A stretch of DNA of 44,312 nt. Source: Mycobacterium helveticum (GTDB lineage: Bacteria; Actinomycetota; Actinomycetes; Mycobacteriales; Mycobacteriaceae). Location of the stretch: positions 1-44,312 of the forward strand of contig NZ_VMQU01000036.1 of the NCBI RefSeq assembly GCF_007714205.1, read 5' to 3'. The stretch's first letter is position 1; every line of letters starts with the position of its first letter. The notes under the pieces were generated by a model. That model did not search any database. It worked only from the letters and a program-made list of their open reading frames with translations, and was not told the DNA's origin. Below, one piece after another: positions 1-9,199 of the stretch. A program made the position numbers and the translations under genes.

Positions 1-89
1 GGCAACGCCGCAGCTGGTGCACTCATCACACCAGAATACCGAACGACACGCTATCTATTTGCGAGACACACCACTAGGATTCCGCGGGT

Positions 90-3000
90 CTAGGACTCCG
101 CCGGCTGCCGGACCACGCGTGCGGCCGCGGCGTGGGCGGCGATCCAGCACCGCAGCTCGTCGGCCGGCAGGGGCCGACTGTGCACGAAGCCCTGCGTGAT
201 CGTGCAGCCGTAGCGCCGCAGCGCGCCCAGCGTGATCTCGTCTTCGACTCCCTCGGCGACGAGGTCGGCGCCCAGGCTGTCGGCCAGGGCCACCGTGGAC
301 CGCACGATCGCCACCGATCGCGGGTCGTGGGCGAGGCGCGCCACGAACACCCGGTCGAGTTTGAGCTCGTCGACCGAGACGTCCTGCAGGCGCGCCAGCG
401 ACGACCATCCGGTGCCGTAGTCGTCCAGCGAGATGCGAATGCCCAGGCGTTGCAGCGAGGCGACGGTGTGGCGCGATCGCACGGAGTCGATCAGGGTGCT
501 CTCGGTGATCTCGATGATCAGGGCCTCGGCGGGCACGCCGTGGGTGCGCAGCAGCCGTTCGATCGTGCCGAACAGGTCCAGGTCGAGCAGGTTCGTGGTG
601 GACAGATTGACCGCGACCGTCAGCGCGAGGCCCTGCGCGCGCCAGGACCGCATCTGGTCGAGGACGAGGTTCAGCGTGCGGTCGGCGACCTTGCGCATCA
701 GCCCGGCGCGTTCGGCCGCCGGTACGAATTCGGCCGGCAGCAGCAGACCGCGGTTGGGATGCTGCCAGCGCAGCAGCGCCTCGACGCTGTGAACGTTGCC
801 GTCGAGGTTGATCTTGGGCTGGTAGTGACACGACAGTTCGTCACCGTCGTTCAGCGCGGCGCGCAGTTCCTCGATGAGGTTGGGGTCGTTGTCGCGATAC
901 AGCTCGAAGGCCGATTCGTAGACGGCGATCTTGCTGACAGCCGACCTGGCGTGGGGGATCGCCGCCTCGGCGAGGTTGAGGAGCTCCTGGGGACGCTCGC
1001 AGTGGTCGGGGCACAGCGCGATGGCGATGCGGGCGTCGACCCGCACGGTGATCGGGTCCAGCGCGAACGGCTCGCTCAAAGACTCGAGCAGGCGGCCGGA
1101 CTGGGCGCGCGCGGCGATGAGGTCGGTGCCCTCGGCCAGCAGGATCGCGAATCGGCTGTCACCCACGCGCGCGAAAAGGTCGTCACGGCGGATGGTCTTC
1201 CCCAGTCGATTCGCGATGCGGCACAACAGCTCGTCGACGAACGCGGCGCCGATCGAGCCGTTGATCTCGTGAAACTCGTACAGTTCCAACAGCAGCAGCG
1301 CGCGACGCGATACGACCCGGGTCGCCGGCGCGGGCTGCGGGGCCGGTATCTCGGTCAGGACCGTGACCAGGGAGCGGCGATTGGGCAGCCCGGTCAGCCT
1401 GTCAGTCATGGCGCGATTGTGGTTCTCGGCCAGCACGCTGACGTCCCGGAATGTCACCGCGAAGCGGGCGGCGACCACCACCAGGCTCGACGCGGCCAGC
1501 GCCGTGGCCAGTTGTGACGCGTGACCCAACACGGCCACCGCCAGCGCCACGACGGTGCACGAGACGGGCACGGCGTAGGGGCCCAGCCCGCGCTTCCCGG
1601 CGGGGGCCTCCTTCGACGATCGCGCCCAGGCCGCCGCCGCCACCAGCAGCGACGACGCGGGCCAGCACGCATCGAGCGCCGTCCCGACGCGGTACGCCCG
1701 CGCGGAGGTCTCGAACAGATACACCGTGTCCGCCGCCGCGAACAGGACGACGCCGGCGACCAGCAGAGCCCAGCGGAACGCGTTTTTCCGGCCCAGGATC
1801 GGCAGCATGCTCGCCGCCAGCGCCAACAGCAGCAGATCGCCCCACGGATAGAGCAGGCCGACCAGCACGGTCGACGGTGCGCGGGCGGCGGCGGTGTGGA
1901 CGGGGCCCGCCAGCAGCGCGGCGGCCACCGCGGCCATCGCCAATCCGCAGATCACGGCGTCGAGCCGGACCGCGACGGGCACCCGCTTGAGGCGCGCCCG
2001 CATGAGCAGCAGCAGCCCGGCGTAGACCAGCGGGTAGAACGCCAGGTATTCGGGGTCCGCCACCGACGGTGACTGGCCGTCGGGGACCCATGCCGAGTAG
2101 ACGATGTCACCGATCGCCGACACCGCCATGCCCGCCGCGATCAACGTCCAGGCAAAACGGTTTGCCGTCACGCGAAAAGCGCGGGCGGCCACCAGCGCGG
2201 CCGCCGACAGGTTCAGCGCCGCGTAGAGGCCCGCGACGAAGGCGGCGTCGGGGCGGCCCGCGCGGTTGAGAGCGCTCAACGCGGTGAAGGCGACGACGCC
2301 GATCGCCAGGGCCCCGATGGCGATCCGGACCGCCGTCGGTGGCCACCGGATACCCTCGGGGGGGTCGTTCGGCTCTTCACGCGCCGACGCTGCCGCGGCT
2401 CCCGGGTCGGGGGTTGCTTCCGACAGCTCACGGGCCTGGCGGGGCCGGGGGACCTCGACGGCCGACACCATCGGTCCGACGGCCGCCGGCGATGCGGCCG
2501 TGAGGGGCAGATCGGGCACGAAGCTGTGGACGCGCTGGCCGCCTTGACGTTTGGCGGCGTACATGGCCAGGTCCGCGTGGCGGAGCAGGTCGTCGACGGT
2601 GCAACCCGACGAGGCGGGAGCCACGGTGAAGCCGATGCTCGGCCGAACGTCCAACGGAACCCCGTCGATGAGAATCTCGCGGCGGAAGGCGTCCAGGACC
2701 CGGTGCGCCGCGGCCTGCGACTCCTCGACGGACGCTTCGATGAGCACCGCGAATTCGTCACCGCCGAGCCGGGCAACGGTGGCCGATTCGTCCACCGCCG
2801 AGGTGAGCCGCTCGGCGACCCGGACGAGCAGCTCGTCGCCGGCCGGATGCCCCAAGGCGTCGTTGACCTGCTTGAAGTTGTCGAGGTCGAGGCACAGCAC
2901 CGCGATCGGCGTCTCACCCGGCGCGCCGCGGGCGATGGCCTCGTCGAGTCGCTGGACGAACCGGGCGCGATTGGCCAGGCCGGTCAGGCTGTCCCGGAAC

Positions 3001-4010
3001 GCTTCCCGGGCGACCTCGGCCAGCAGGCGCTGGTTCTCGACGAGCACCACGAACTGCCGCGCCAGCACGGCGGTGACGAGGATCGCCAGTGCGGCGAGCA
3101 GCGGTCCGTGTTCCATCTGGCCCAGGGCGCGACCCAGCTCGACCGCGGCGGCCAGCAGCAGCGGCAGGTACGGCAGCCACAACCGGGTGCGATAGACGGC
3201 GTCGTCCGGCGAGGGCGGCGCCGGGGCGTTGCGGACAGCGGCCAGCGCCGCCCACGTCAACAGACCCAGTCCGGCGACGCGCGCCACATCACCCACGTCG
3301 CCGGTGTGATAGGAGCCGGTCCCGGTGCCGAACATCACGGCGATGTCGGCGAGGCCGACCGTCCCGATACCGGCGGGGACCAGGATGCGCCGGGGCCCGT
3401 CGGTCGCGGTGACCCGCGACAAGGTCAAGATCGCGATCGTCACGAGGATGATGTCGCTGAACACCTCCGCGAGCGTGGCGAGCCGCGAGACCCGTTCCTC
3501 GCGGAGCTGTTGCTCGACGACGAACACCCAGGAGATCACGAACAGCGACGTCGCCAGGATGAGGCCGTCCAGCACGAGCCGTGGGGGCGTTTTGCGCGAC
3601 AAGCGAGAGAACGCCAGCAGCGCCGCCGTGGCCCCGATCGGATACACCAGGAGCACCGCTTCGGCTGCCGCGGGGTGAGTGGCGTGGTCGAGATCCGGCC
3701 GCACGTCAAACGCTGGCCGCAGGACTTCCTCCGCCGCCCTGCCCAGCAGGGCCGCGACCAGGGCCAGCCACCCGAATCGGTTACGGCCCGTCGCGCGGCG
3801 GGCCGCGTTGGCGGCGCAGGCCACCGTGCACAACCGGCACGCCATCGTGACCATCTCGTCGACCGGCCGGGTCCCGTACGGGCCCCGCCATCCCCAGATC
3901 CACGAGGCCGCGATCAGCGCCTCGGCGCCGCCGTAGGCGGCCACGAGCAGCCAACCGACCCGCGCAGGCAGGACCAAACGCTCCCACGGCCTGCCGGTCC
4001 CCGGCTGCAT
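90..4010 (-). CDS. Membrane GGDEF-GGDEF-EAL cyclic-di-GMP protein
   Basis: A 1306-residue protein predicted to make and break cyclic di-GMP at the membrane. Residues 1 to about 340 are a hydrophobic multi-helix module, followed by a GGDEF domain with an intact GGDEF motif near residue 415. A second hydrophobic module spans roughly 560-850. A second GGDEF-like domain follows whose signature has decayed to GDSRF near residue 950, so it probably does not synthesise c-di-GMP. The C-terminal EAL domain (about 1040-1290) keeps the expected residues: EALLRW near 1076, NLS, EITES, DDYGTG, ELKLD, AEGVE and TQGF, so phosphodiesterase activity is likely. It is much longer than Rv1354c, the GAF-GGDEF-EAL protein of M. 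tuberculosis. It lies downstream of the HIT gene on the same strand, separated by 189 bases that contain short tandem repeats. What the membrane modules sense cannot be read from the sequence. Positions 1-89 show no gene. Confidence 0.93.
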   Translation of the reverse strand: MQPGTGRPWERLVLPARVGWLLVAAYGGAEALIAASWIWGWRGPYGTRPVDEMVTMACRLCTVACAANAARRATGRNRFGWLALVAALLGRAAEEVLRPAFDVRPDLDHATHPAAAEAVLLVYPIGATAALLAFSRLSRKTPPRLVLDGLILATSLFVISWVFVVEQQLREERVSRLATLAEVFSDIILVTIAILTLSRVTATDGPRRILVPAGIGTVGLADIAVMFGTGTGSYHTGDVGDVARVAGLGLLTWAALAAVRNAPAPPSPDDAVYRTRLWLPYLPLLLAAAVELGRALGQMEHGPLLAALAILVTAVLARQFVVLVENQRLLAEVAREAFRDSLTGLANRARFVQRLDEAIARGAPGETPIAVLCLDLDNFKQVNDALGHPAGDELLVRVAERLTSAVDESATVARLGGDEFAVLIEASVEESQAAAHRVLDAFRREILIDGVPLDVRPSIGFTVAPASSGCTVDDLLRHADLAMYAAKRQGGQRVHSFVPDLPLTAASPAAVGPMVSAVEVPRPRQARELSEATPDPGAAAASAREEPNDPPEGIRWPPTAVRIAIGALAIGVVAFTALSALNRAGRPDAAFVAGLYAALNLSAAALVAARAFRVTANRFAWTLIAAGMAVSAIGDIVYSAWVPDGQSPSVADPEYLAFYPLVYAGLLLLMRARLKRVPVAVRLDAVICGLAMAAVAAALLAGPVHTAAARAPSTVLVGLLYPWGDLLLLALAASMLPILGRKNAFRWALLVAGVVLFAAADTVYLFETSARAYRVGTALDACWPASSLLVAAAAWARSSKEAPAGKRGLGPYAVPVSCTVVALAVAVLGHASQLATALAASSLVVVAARFAVTFRDVSVLAENHNRAMTDRLTGLPNRRSLVTVLTEIPAPQPAPATRVVSRRALLLLELYEFHEINGSIGAAFVDELLCRIANRLGKTIRRDDLFARVGDSRFAILLAEGTDLIAARAQSGRLLESLSEPFALDPITVRVDARIAIALCPDHCERPQELLNLAEAAIPHARSAVSKIAVYESAFELYRDNDPNLIEELRAALNDGDELSCHYQPKINLDGNVHSVEALLRWQHPNRGLLLPAEFVPAAERAGLMRKVADRTLNLVLDQMRSWRAQGLALTVAVNLSTTNLLDLDLFGTIERLLRTHGVPAEALIIEITESTLIDSVRSRHTVASLQRLGIRISLDDYGTGWSSLARLQDVSVDELKLDRVFVARLAHDPRSVAIVRSTVALADSLGADLVAEGVEDEITLGALRRYGCTITQGFVHSRPLPADELRCWIAAHAAAARVVRQPAES

Positions 4011-4112
4011 CAGCTACGTCACCCCACTTCGTACCGCGAGGAAGCCCTGGCGGCGCTTGGCCGCGCGCTACACGACAATAGAACGTCGCGGCGGCTCACC
4101 GGGCGTTTCCGC

Positions 4113-4138
4113 AGTTATCGACCGGAGTTATCGACCGG
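4113..4138. repeat. 13-bp tandem direct repeat, two copies
   Basis: The unit AGTTATCGACCGG occurs twice back to back (4113-4125, 4126-4138) in the gap between the HIT gene and the GGDEF-EAL gene. Both neighbours are on the minus strand, so it lies in the leader region of the GGDEF-EAL gene. It could be a small repeat or a protein-binding site. Confidence 0.85.
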
Positions 4139-4172
4139 TCAGAACGACGATCGGGATGGGCCCGGGGCCTTT

Positions 4173-4202
4173 GTTATCGGGCTGTCAGTTATAGGGCTCT
4201 CA
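4173..4202. repeat. 15-bp imperfect tandem repeat at the HIT stop codon
   Basis: Two adjacent 15-base units (4173-4187 and 4188-4202) match at 13 of 15 positions. The second unit contains the stop codon of the HIT gene (4200-4202). It resembles the other 3'-end duplications in this window. Confidence 0.75.
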
Positions 4203-4634
4203 GTCCTGCCGGCTCGCCTCGATGCGGGCCAGGGACTCCCGCAGGATCCGGCCGGTGGCTTCCCGGTCGGGATCGCGGCGCAGCAGCATCCCCCTGGCGA
4301 CCGAGAACTTGTCGCCGTCGCGGCGGGGCAGGACGTGCAGGTGGATGTGGAACACGGTCTGGAAAGCGGCGCGCCCGTCGTTGATCGCCATGTTGGTCGC
4401 GTCCGCCAATGCGGTGGCGCGGGCCGCGCGCGCGATCCGCTGGCCCAGGGTGGCCATGCCGGCCAGGGTTTCCGGCGGCGTGTCGGTGAGGTCGACGCTG
4501 TGGCGTTTGGGCAGCACCAGCGTGTGGCCCCGGGTGAACGGGCGGATGTCGAGGATCGCCAGGTAGTCGTCGTCTTCGTGGATTCGGATGGCCGGGGATT
4601 CGCCGGCGACGATGGCACAGAACACGCAGGACAT
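4200..4634 (-). CDS. HIT family nucleotide hydrolase (Rv1262c-like)
   Basis: A 144-residue histidine-triad protein. The signature HIHLHVLP is at residues 96-103, with His98 the expected nucleophile, and a CVFC pair sits at the N-terminus as in many Hint-type proteins. Family members hydrolyse nucleoside phosphoramidates or transfer nucleotides; the substrate here is unknown. The ATG at 4634 gives the length I recall for Rv1262c; a GTG three codons upstream (4643) is possible. It starts 22 bases after the PLP-lyase gene ends, so the two are probably co-transcribed. Confidence 0.93.
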   Translation of the reverse strand: MSCVFCAIVAGESPAIRIHEDDDYLAILDIRPFTRGHTLVLPKRHSVDLTDTPPETLAGMATLGQRIARAARATALADATNMAINDGRAAFQTVFHIHLHVLPRRDGDKFSVARGMLLRRDPDREATGRILRESLARIEASRQD

Positions 4635-4656
4635 CTCGCCCACGCTACCGGCCGGC

Positions 4657-5820
4657 TCAGGCGCGCAGCGCGCCGGCGATGGCGTCGATGGCCCGGTCCA
4701 GGAGCGCGCGGGTGGTCGCGAAGTTCAGCCGGGCGAACCCGGAGCCCACCGAGGCGCCGAACGGGATGCCGGGGGACAGCGCCACTTTGGCCTCGGCGAG
4801 TAGGTATTCCGCCGGTTCCGACGGCAGGCCCAGCGCGCGGAAGTCCACCCACGAGAGGTAAGTGCCCTCCGGGGCGGTGACCGTCACCCCGGGAACCCGC
4901 TCCGGCAGCGTCTGAGCCAGATGGTCGCGGTTGGCGCGCAGGTAGGGCAGCAGGTCGTCCAGCCACGGCGCGCCGTCCCGGTATGCGGCGATGTTCGCGC
5001 GGATGCCGACGGTCGAGGCGCCCATCCGGTGCAGCATGTTGACCCGGTCCCAGTCGTCGGCGTCGCGGGGATCGGACAGGATCGCCTGCGCGCACATCAG
5101 GCCGGGCAGGTTCCATCCCTTGGAGGCCGACACCAGCGTGACCACGGTCCGCGCGGCCGCCTCCGACACCGAGGCCGCGGGAACGTGGCGCCGGCCGTAG
5201 ACGAGGGGCCCCCAGATCTCGTCCGCGATCACCCGGGCGCCGTGCGCCGCCGCGATGTCGACGACCGCACGCAGCTCGTCTCCGGTGAAGGCGGTGCCGA
5301 GCGGGTTGTTCGGATTGCACAGGATCACCGATCCGGCACCGCGGACGAACGCGGCGTCGAGCGCCTCCAGGTCCGGCAGGTACCGTCCGGAATCCTGGCG
5401 CACCATGGGGATTTCGATCCGCTGGCGGCCGGTGACCTGCAGGACGTCGAAGAACGGCATGTAGGCCGGCACGGGCAGCACCACCGGGCTCTCGGGCCGG
5501 GTGAGGAAGTTGACGACGACCTCCATCCCCTTGAGGACATCGGGGACGACGCGCACCCAGTCGGGCCGCACCTGCCAGCCGTAACGCTGCCGGCACCAGT
5601 CGGCGGTCGCCCTCGGCAGTGTGTCCTCGGTGAACGGGGGGTAGCCGAACTCCTCGTTCTCCACACACCGCCGCACCCCGTCGCGCACCGCGGGTGCCGT
5701 GGGGTAGTCCATCTCGGCCACCCACAGCGGCAGCACGTCCGGCGCGAAATAGTTCCACTTGATCGTGTTGCGGCTCCGGAGTTGTTCCTCGGTCAACGAG
5801 TCGAAGAGTTGATCCTGCAT
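4657..5820 (-). CDS. PatB/MalY-type PLP-dependent C-S lyase/aminotransferase
   Basis: A 387-residue fold-type I PLP enzyme of the MalY/PatB branch, whose members act as cystathionine beta-lyases or aminotransferases. It opens with the family-typical segment around NTIKWNYF and LPLWVAEMDY. It carries CNPNNPLGT, the ADEIWGPLVY strand, and the PLP lysine in SASKGWNLPG near residue 231. The C-terminal arginine region (SGFARLNFAT) would bind the substrate carboxylate. The ATG at 5820 is chosen because the family alignment starts there; an extension to 6003 would run into the divergent amidase gene. In M. tuberculosis the nearest protein I know is Rv2294, at another locus, so this gene appears to be extra between the Rv1262c- and Rv1263-like genes. 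Confidence 0.9.
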   Translation of the reverse strand: MQDQLFDSLTEEQLRSRNTIKWNYFAPDVLPLWVAEMDYPTAPAVRDGVRRCVENEEFGYPPFTEDTLPRATADWCRQRYGWQVRPDWVRVVPDVLKGMEVVVNFLTRPESPVVLPVPAYMPFFDVLQVTGRQRIEIPMVRQDSGRYLPDLEALDAAFVRGAGSVILCNPNNPLGTAFTGDELRAVVDIAAAHGARVIADEIWGPLVYGRRHVPAASVSEAAARTVVTLVSASKGWNLPGLMCAQAILSDPRDADDWDRVNMLHRMGASTVGIRANIAAYRDGAPWLDDLLPYLRANRDHLAQTLPERVPGVTVTAPEGTYLSWVDFRALGLPSEPAEYLLAEAKVALSPGIPFGASVGSGFARLNFATTRALLDRAIDAIAGALRA

Positions 5821-5891
5821 GGGCCGAATATGCACCACGCCGCCGCGCCCGGCGCCGCGGGTCTCTCGGATCGGCCCGATATGCTGCCGCA

Positions 5892-7292
5892 ATGGACGCT
5901 CGCGAGCTCGCCTTCGCCGGCGCGGCCGCTCAGGCGCGGATGCTGGCCGATGGCGACCTGACCGCCCCGGAGCTGCTCGAGGTCTACCTCGACCGGATCG
6001 CACGCCTGGACAGCGAGCTGCGCTGCTACCGCGTGGTGCTGGCCGACAGCGCGCGTGACGAGGCGGCCGTCGCGCAGGAGCGGCTCGACGCGGGCGAGCG
6101 GCTGCCGCTGCTGGGCGTGCCGATCGCGGTCAAGGACGACGTGGACGTCGCCGGGGAGGTGACGGCGTACGGCAGCGGCGGCCACGGCCCGGCCGTGACG
6201 AGCGACGCCGAGATGGTCCGTCGCCTGCGCGCCGCGGGCGCGGTCATCCTCGGCAAGACCAACGTGCCCGAGCTGATGATGTTTCCCTATACCGAGTCGC
6301 TGACCTTCGGGGCCACGCGGAACCCCTGGAACCTCATGCGCACGCCGGGGGGCAGCAGCGGCGGCAGCGCGGCGGCGGTGGCCGCCGGGCTGGCCCCGTT
6401 GGCGACGGGATCCGACGGCGGCGGCTCCGTCCGCATCCCGGCGATCTGGTGCGGCCTGTTCGGTCTCAAACCGCAACGGGACCGGATCTCCCTGGAACCG
6501 CACGACAACGCCTGGTACGGGTTGAGCGTCAACGGACCGCTGGCCCGCTCGGTGCTGGACGCGGCCGTGTTCCTCGATGCGACGGCCACCGAGTCCGCGG
6601 CGCCCGGGCCCGAGGGGGAGTTCGTGGCCGCGGCGGGGCGCGACCCCGGCAGGCTGCGAATCGCCCTGAGCACCAAGGTGCCGACGCCACTGCCCGTGCG
6701 GGTCGGGAAGGCGGAGCTGGCGGCGGTCGAGCAGGCCGGCGCGCTGCTGCGCGAGCTGGGCCACGAGGTCGTCCGGCGCGATCCCGAGTACCCGGCCTCG
6801 GCGATCCTGGCAAACTACCTGCCCCGCTATCTGCGCGGGATCAGCGACGACGCGGCCGCGCTCGCCCACCCGGAGCGCATGGAGGCCCGCACCCGCAACA
6901 TCGCGCGCCTGGGGTCGTTTTTCTCCGACCGGCGGATGGTCGCCCTCGCCGCCGCGGAACCGGCACTGGGTGCCCGGATCCAGTCGATCTTCGACGACGT
7001 CGACGTCGTCGTGACGCCGGGCAACGCGGCGGGCCCGTCGCGCATCGGCGCCTACCAGCACCGGGGCGCGCTGTCGACGCTGCTGCTGGTGGCGCAGCGG
7101 GTTCCCTACCAGCAGATCTGGAATCTGACCGGGCAACCGGTGGCGGCCGTGCCGTGGGACTTCGACGGCGACCGGCTGCCACTCTCGGTGCAGCTCGTCG
7201 GCCGGCCCTACGCCGAGGCCACGCTGCTGTCGTTGTCCGCGCAGATCGAAACGGCACGGCCGTGGGCCCACCGGCGGCCGCCGCTGTCATGA
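5892..7292 (+). CDS. amiB2: Amidase AmiB2 (Rv1263-like)
   Basis: A 466-residue amidase-signature enzyme that hydrolyses amides to acid plus ammonia. The Ser-cisSer-Lys triad is visible: Lys81 in VPIAVKDD, Ser155 in TPGGSSGGSA and Ser179 in GSDGGGSVRIPA, with the usual 24-residue spacing between the serines. Length and position beside the HIT gene match Rv1263. It is transcribed divergently from the PLP lyase across 71 bases, which must hold both promoters. Its stop codon overlaps that of the convergent glycosylase gene in TCATGA (7287-7292). The physiological substrate is not known. Confidence 0.93.
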   Translation: MDARELAFAGAAAQARMLADGDLTAPELLEVYLDRIARLDSELRCYRVVLADSARDEAAVAQERLDAGERLPLLGVPIAVKDDVDVAGEVTAYGSGGHGPAVTSDAEMVRRLRAAGAVILGKTNVPELMMFPYTESLTFGATRNPWNLMRTPGGSSGGSAAAVAAGLAPLATGSDGGGSVRIPAIWCGLFGLKPQRDRISLEPHDNAWYGLSVNGPLARSVLDAAVFLDATATESAAPGPEGEFVAAAGRDPGRLRIALSTKVPTPLPVRVGKAELAAVEQAGALLRELGHEVVRRDPEYPASAILANYLPRYLRGISDDAAALAHPERMEARTRNIARLGSFFSDRRMVALAAAEPALGARIQSIFDDVDVVVTPGNAAGPSRIGAYQHRGALSTLLLVAQRVPYQQIWNLTGQPVAAVPWDFDGDRLPLSVQLVGRPYAEATLLSLSAQIETARPWAHRRPPLS

Positions 7293-7892
7293 AGGGGCGG
7301 CACGATGGCGCCGACCCGCTTCGCCCGGCTGCGCCGCACTCGCGATCGACGCGACAGCCCGATGGCGCCGACCCGCTTCGCCCGGCTGCGCCGCACTCGC
7401 GATCGACGCGACAGCCCGCCAGGCGGCCAGCTTGGCGTCCACCGGCACGGCGTGCGCCGGGCTGGTCGACGGCAGCCGGTGGTAAAGCACGTGTTGCGCG
7501 GTAGGCGCCAGCCTGCGGTAGAGCCCGGCCGCCTTGGCGCCGTTGAAGTACACCCGCTCCACGGTTGGGTGCTCGGCGAGGAACTCGCCGAAATCGTTGA
7601 CCACCAAGCTTTGCGGATCGATCGCCGCGTCCGCGCTGCCGACGCGGCGGCACGCGTGCAGCACGTCCCACAGGGCGACCCCATGGGATCGCAGGACGGC
7701 CAGCCGTGCCTCGTACGGCGCCGCGGGGTCGAAGTTGAAAAGCCGACTCATGTTGGGCCAGAAGGAATTTCGTGGGTTGGTGTAGTACTGGCCCGCCGTC
7801 AGCGACAGCGCACTCGGGAACGAGCCCAGGATCAGGACGGCGGGTCGGTCGCCGACGACCGGGGGCAATCCGTGCAGAATTGGTGAGACCAT
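7287..7892 (-). CDS. Family 6 uracil/hypoxanthine-DNA glycosylase
   Basis: A 201-residue protein resembling DNA-deoxyinosine glycosylases (UDG family 6). These remove deaminated bases such as hypoxanthine at the start of base-excision repair. Family blocks present are ILGSFPSALSL (residues 21-31), QYYTNPRNSFWP (35-46) and LPSTSPAHA near the C-terminus. The fold should end shortly after the last block. Here the tail is lengthened by two identical 19-residue units (AVASIASAAQPGEAGRRHR) encoded by the 57-bp duplication, giving a basic, probably disordered tail. The ATG at 7892 is used because it directly precedes the conserved N-terminus. I recall no gene at this position in M. tuberculosis. Confidence 0.85.
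   Translation of the reverse strand: MVSPILHGLPPVVGDRPAVLILGSFPSALSLTAGQYYTNPRNSFWPNMSRLFNFDPAAPYEARLAVLRSHGVALWDVLHACRRVGSADAAIDPQSLVVNDFGEFLAEHPTVERVYFNGAKAAGLYRRLAPTAQHVLYHRLPSTSPAHAVPVDAKLAAWRAVASIASAAQPGEAGRRHRAVASIASAAQPGEAGRRHRAAPS
7303..7416. repeat. 57-bp perfect tandem duplication in the glycosylase 3' end
   Basis: Two identical 57-base units (7303-7359, 7360-7416) lie head to tail. The length is a multiple of three, so the glycosylase reading frame is kept and 19 residues are repeated. It is a candidate variable-number tandem repeat. Confidence 0.97.
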
Positions 7893-7996
7893 TGTGGGCT
7901 GTATCTTTGTCGATAACAGCCGCCTTCGTCGGAAGACCAAGCAGTGCAGTCCGCAAAGTTCACTCGCCGTATCACGATTCCCGTATCGGTCCTGCC

Positions 7997-9199
7997 GTGA
8001 CCGCGGGCCGGGGGGAACGGCTCGCGATTCGCGCCGGCGTGATGTTCGACGGTTACCGGTTTCACGATGGCTTTCACGGCGGCCCGGTGACCGTCGTGGT
8101 CGAGGACGGCCGGATCGGCGCGGTCGATTTCGCGGGCACCGGCTGCCCGCCGGACCTGCCGCTGGTCGACCTGGGCGGGGCGGCGTTGTTGCCGGGGCTG
8201 GTGGACGCGCATACGCACCTGTGCTGGGACCCCGACGGCGATCCCGAAGACCTGGCCCGCGAGCCCCGCGACGCGCTGGTGGAACGGGCGCGCCGGCACG
8301 CCGCGGCCGCGTTGAGCGCGGGGATCACCACGCTGCGCGACCTCGGTGACCGCGACTTCGCGACCCTCACGCTGCGCGAGGACTACACGCGGGGCGCGGA
8401 GGCGGGCCCGGAGCTGCTGGTTTCCGGGCCACCGTTGACCCGCCGCGGCGGGCACTGCTGGTACCTGGGCGGGGAGGCCGAGGACACCGAGGCGCTCGTC
8501 GACGCGGTGCGGGAGCGGGCCGCGCGCGGCGTGGACTGGGTCAAGATCATGGCGACCGGCGGCTTCACCACGGTCGGGACCGATCCGTGGCGGCCGCAGT
8601 ACGACGACGGCCAACTGGCCGCCGTCGTCGAGGCGGCCCACCGTGTGGGTTTGCCGGTGACCGCGCACGCCCACGCTACCGCCGGCATCGCGGCCGCGGT
8701 CGCCGCGGGGGTCGACGGGATCGAGCACTGCACGTTCCTCACCGAGGCCGGTGTAGCCGCCAGCCCGCAAGTTGTCGAGGCGATCGTCGGCCGGGGCGTG
8801 TGGTGCGGGATCACGATCGGCCGCGTGCTGCCCGAGACACCGGAGGAGATCAGGGCGCTGATGGAGGGCGTGCGGCGAAGCATCCGCCGGCTCGTCGACG
8901 CCGGCGCGCACGTCGCTTTTTCGACCGACGCCGGTATCGAGCCCGCCAAACGCCATGACGTGCTGCCCGACGACCTGGCGGACCTGTCCCGCCACGGCTT
9001 CACCGGCACCGAGGTGCTGGCCGGCGCCACGTCCGCGGCCGCCGCCAGCTGCGGACTGGGGCACCGGAAAGGCCGTATCGCAACAGGTTACGACGCCGAC
9101 CTGATCGCTGTCCCCGCCGCCGTGCGGCACGACCTCGCCGCGCTCCGCGACGTCGAAGCTGTCTGGCGTGGCGGACGGGGGGTGGCCCGGCGTGGGTGA
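7997..9199 (+). CDS. Metal-dependent amidohydrolase
   Basis: A protein of about 400 residues of the amidohydrolase superfamily (imidazolonepropionase/prolidase-like branch). Metal and active-site residues are recognisable: HTH in LVDAHTHL near residue 70, the bridging lysine in VKIMATGG near 182, histidines in [10 protein letters not shown] near 222 and GIEHCTFL, and the aspartate in FSTDAG near 311. The N-terminal [11 protein letters not shown] strand is typical of the composite beta domain, so the GTG at 7997 is preferred over the internal ATG at 8042. The last codons overlap the start of the adenylyl cyclase gene, implying translational coupling. In M. tuberculosis, as I recall, amiB2 and the Rv1264 cyclase are direct neighbours, so this gene is an insertion here. 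Substrate unknown. Confidence 0.85.
   Translation: MTAGRGERLAIRAGVMFDGYRFHDGFHGGPVTVVVEDGRIGAVDFAGTGCPPDLPLVDLGGAALLPGLVDAHTHLCWDPDGDPEDLAREPRDALVERARRHAAAALSAGITTLRDLGDRDFATLTLREDYTRGAEAGPELLVSGPPLTRRGGHCWYLGGEAEDTEALVDAVRERAARGVDWVKIMATGGFTTVGTDPWRPQYDDGQLAAVVEAAHRVGLPVTAHAHATAGIAAAVAAGVDGIEHCTFLTEAGVAASPQVVEAIVGRGVWCGITIGRVLPETPEEIRALMEGVRRSIRRLVDAGAHVAFSTDAGIEPAKRHDVLPDDLADLSRHGFTGTEVLAGATSAAAASCGLGHRKGRIATGYDADLIAVPAAVRHDLAALRDVEAVWRGGRGVARRG

Noticed and set aside
2526..4880. Very long plus-strand open frame antisense to the GGDEF-EAL and HIT genes
   Set aside because: High G+C leaves long open frames on the opposite strand; composition (Arg, Gln, Gly, His) and overlap with clearly conserved proteins show it is a shadow.
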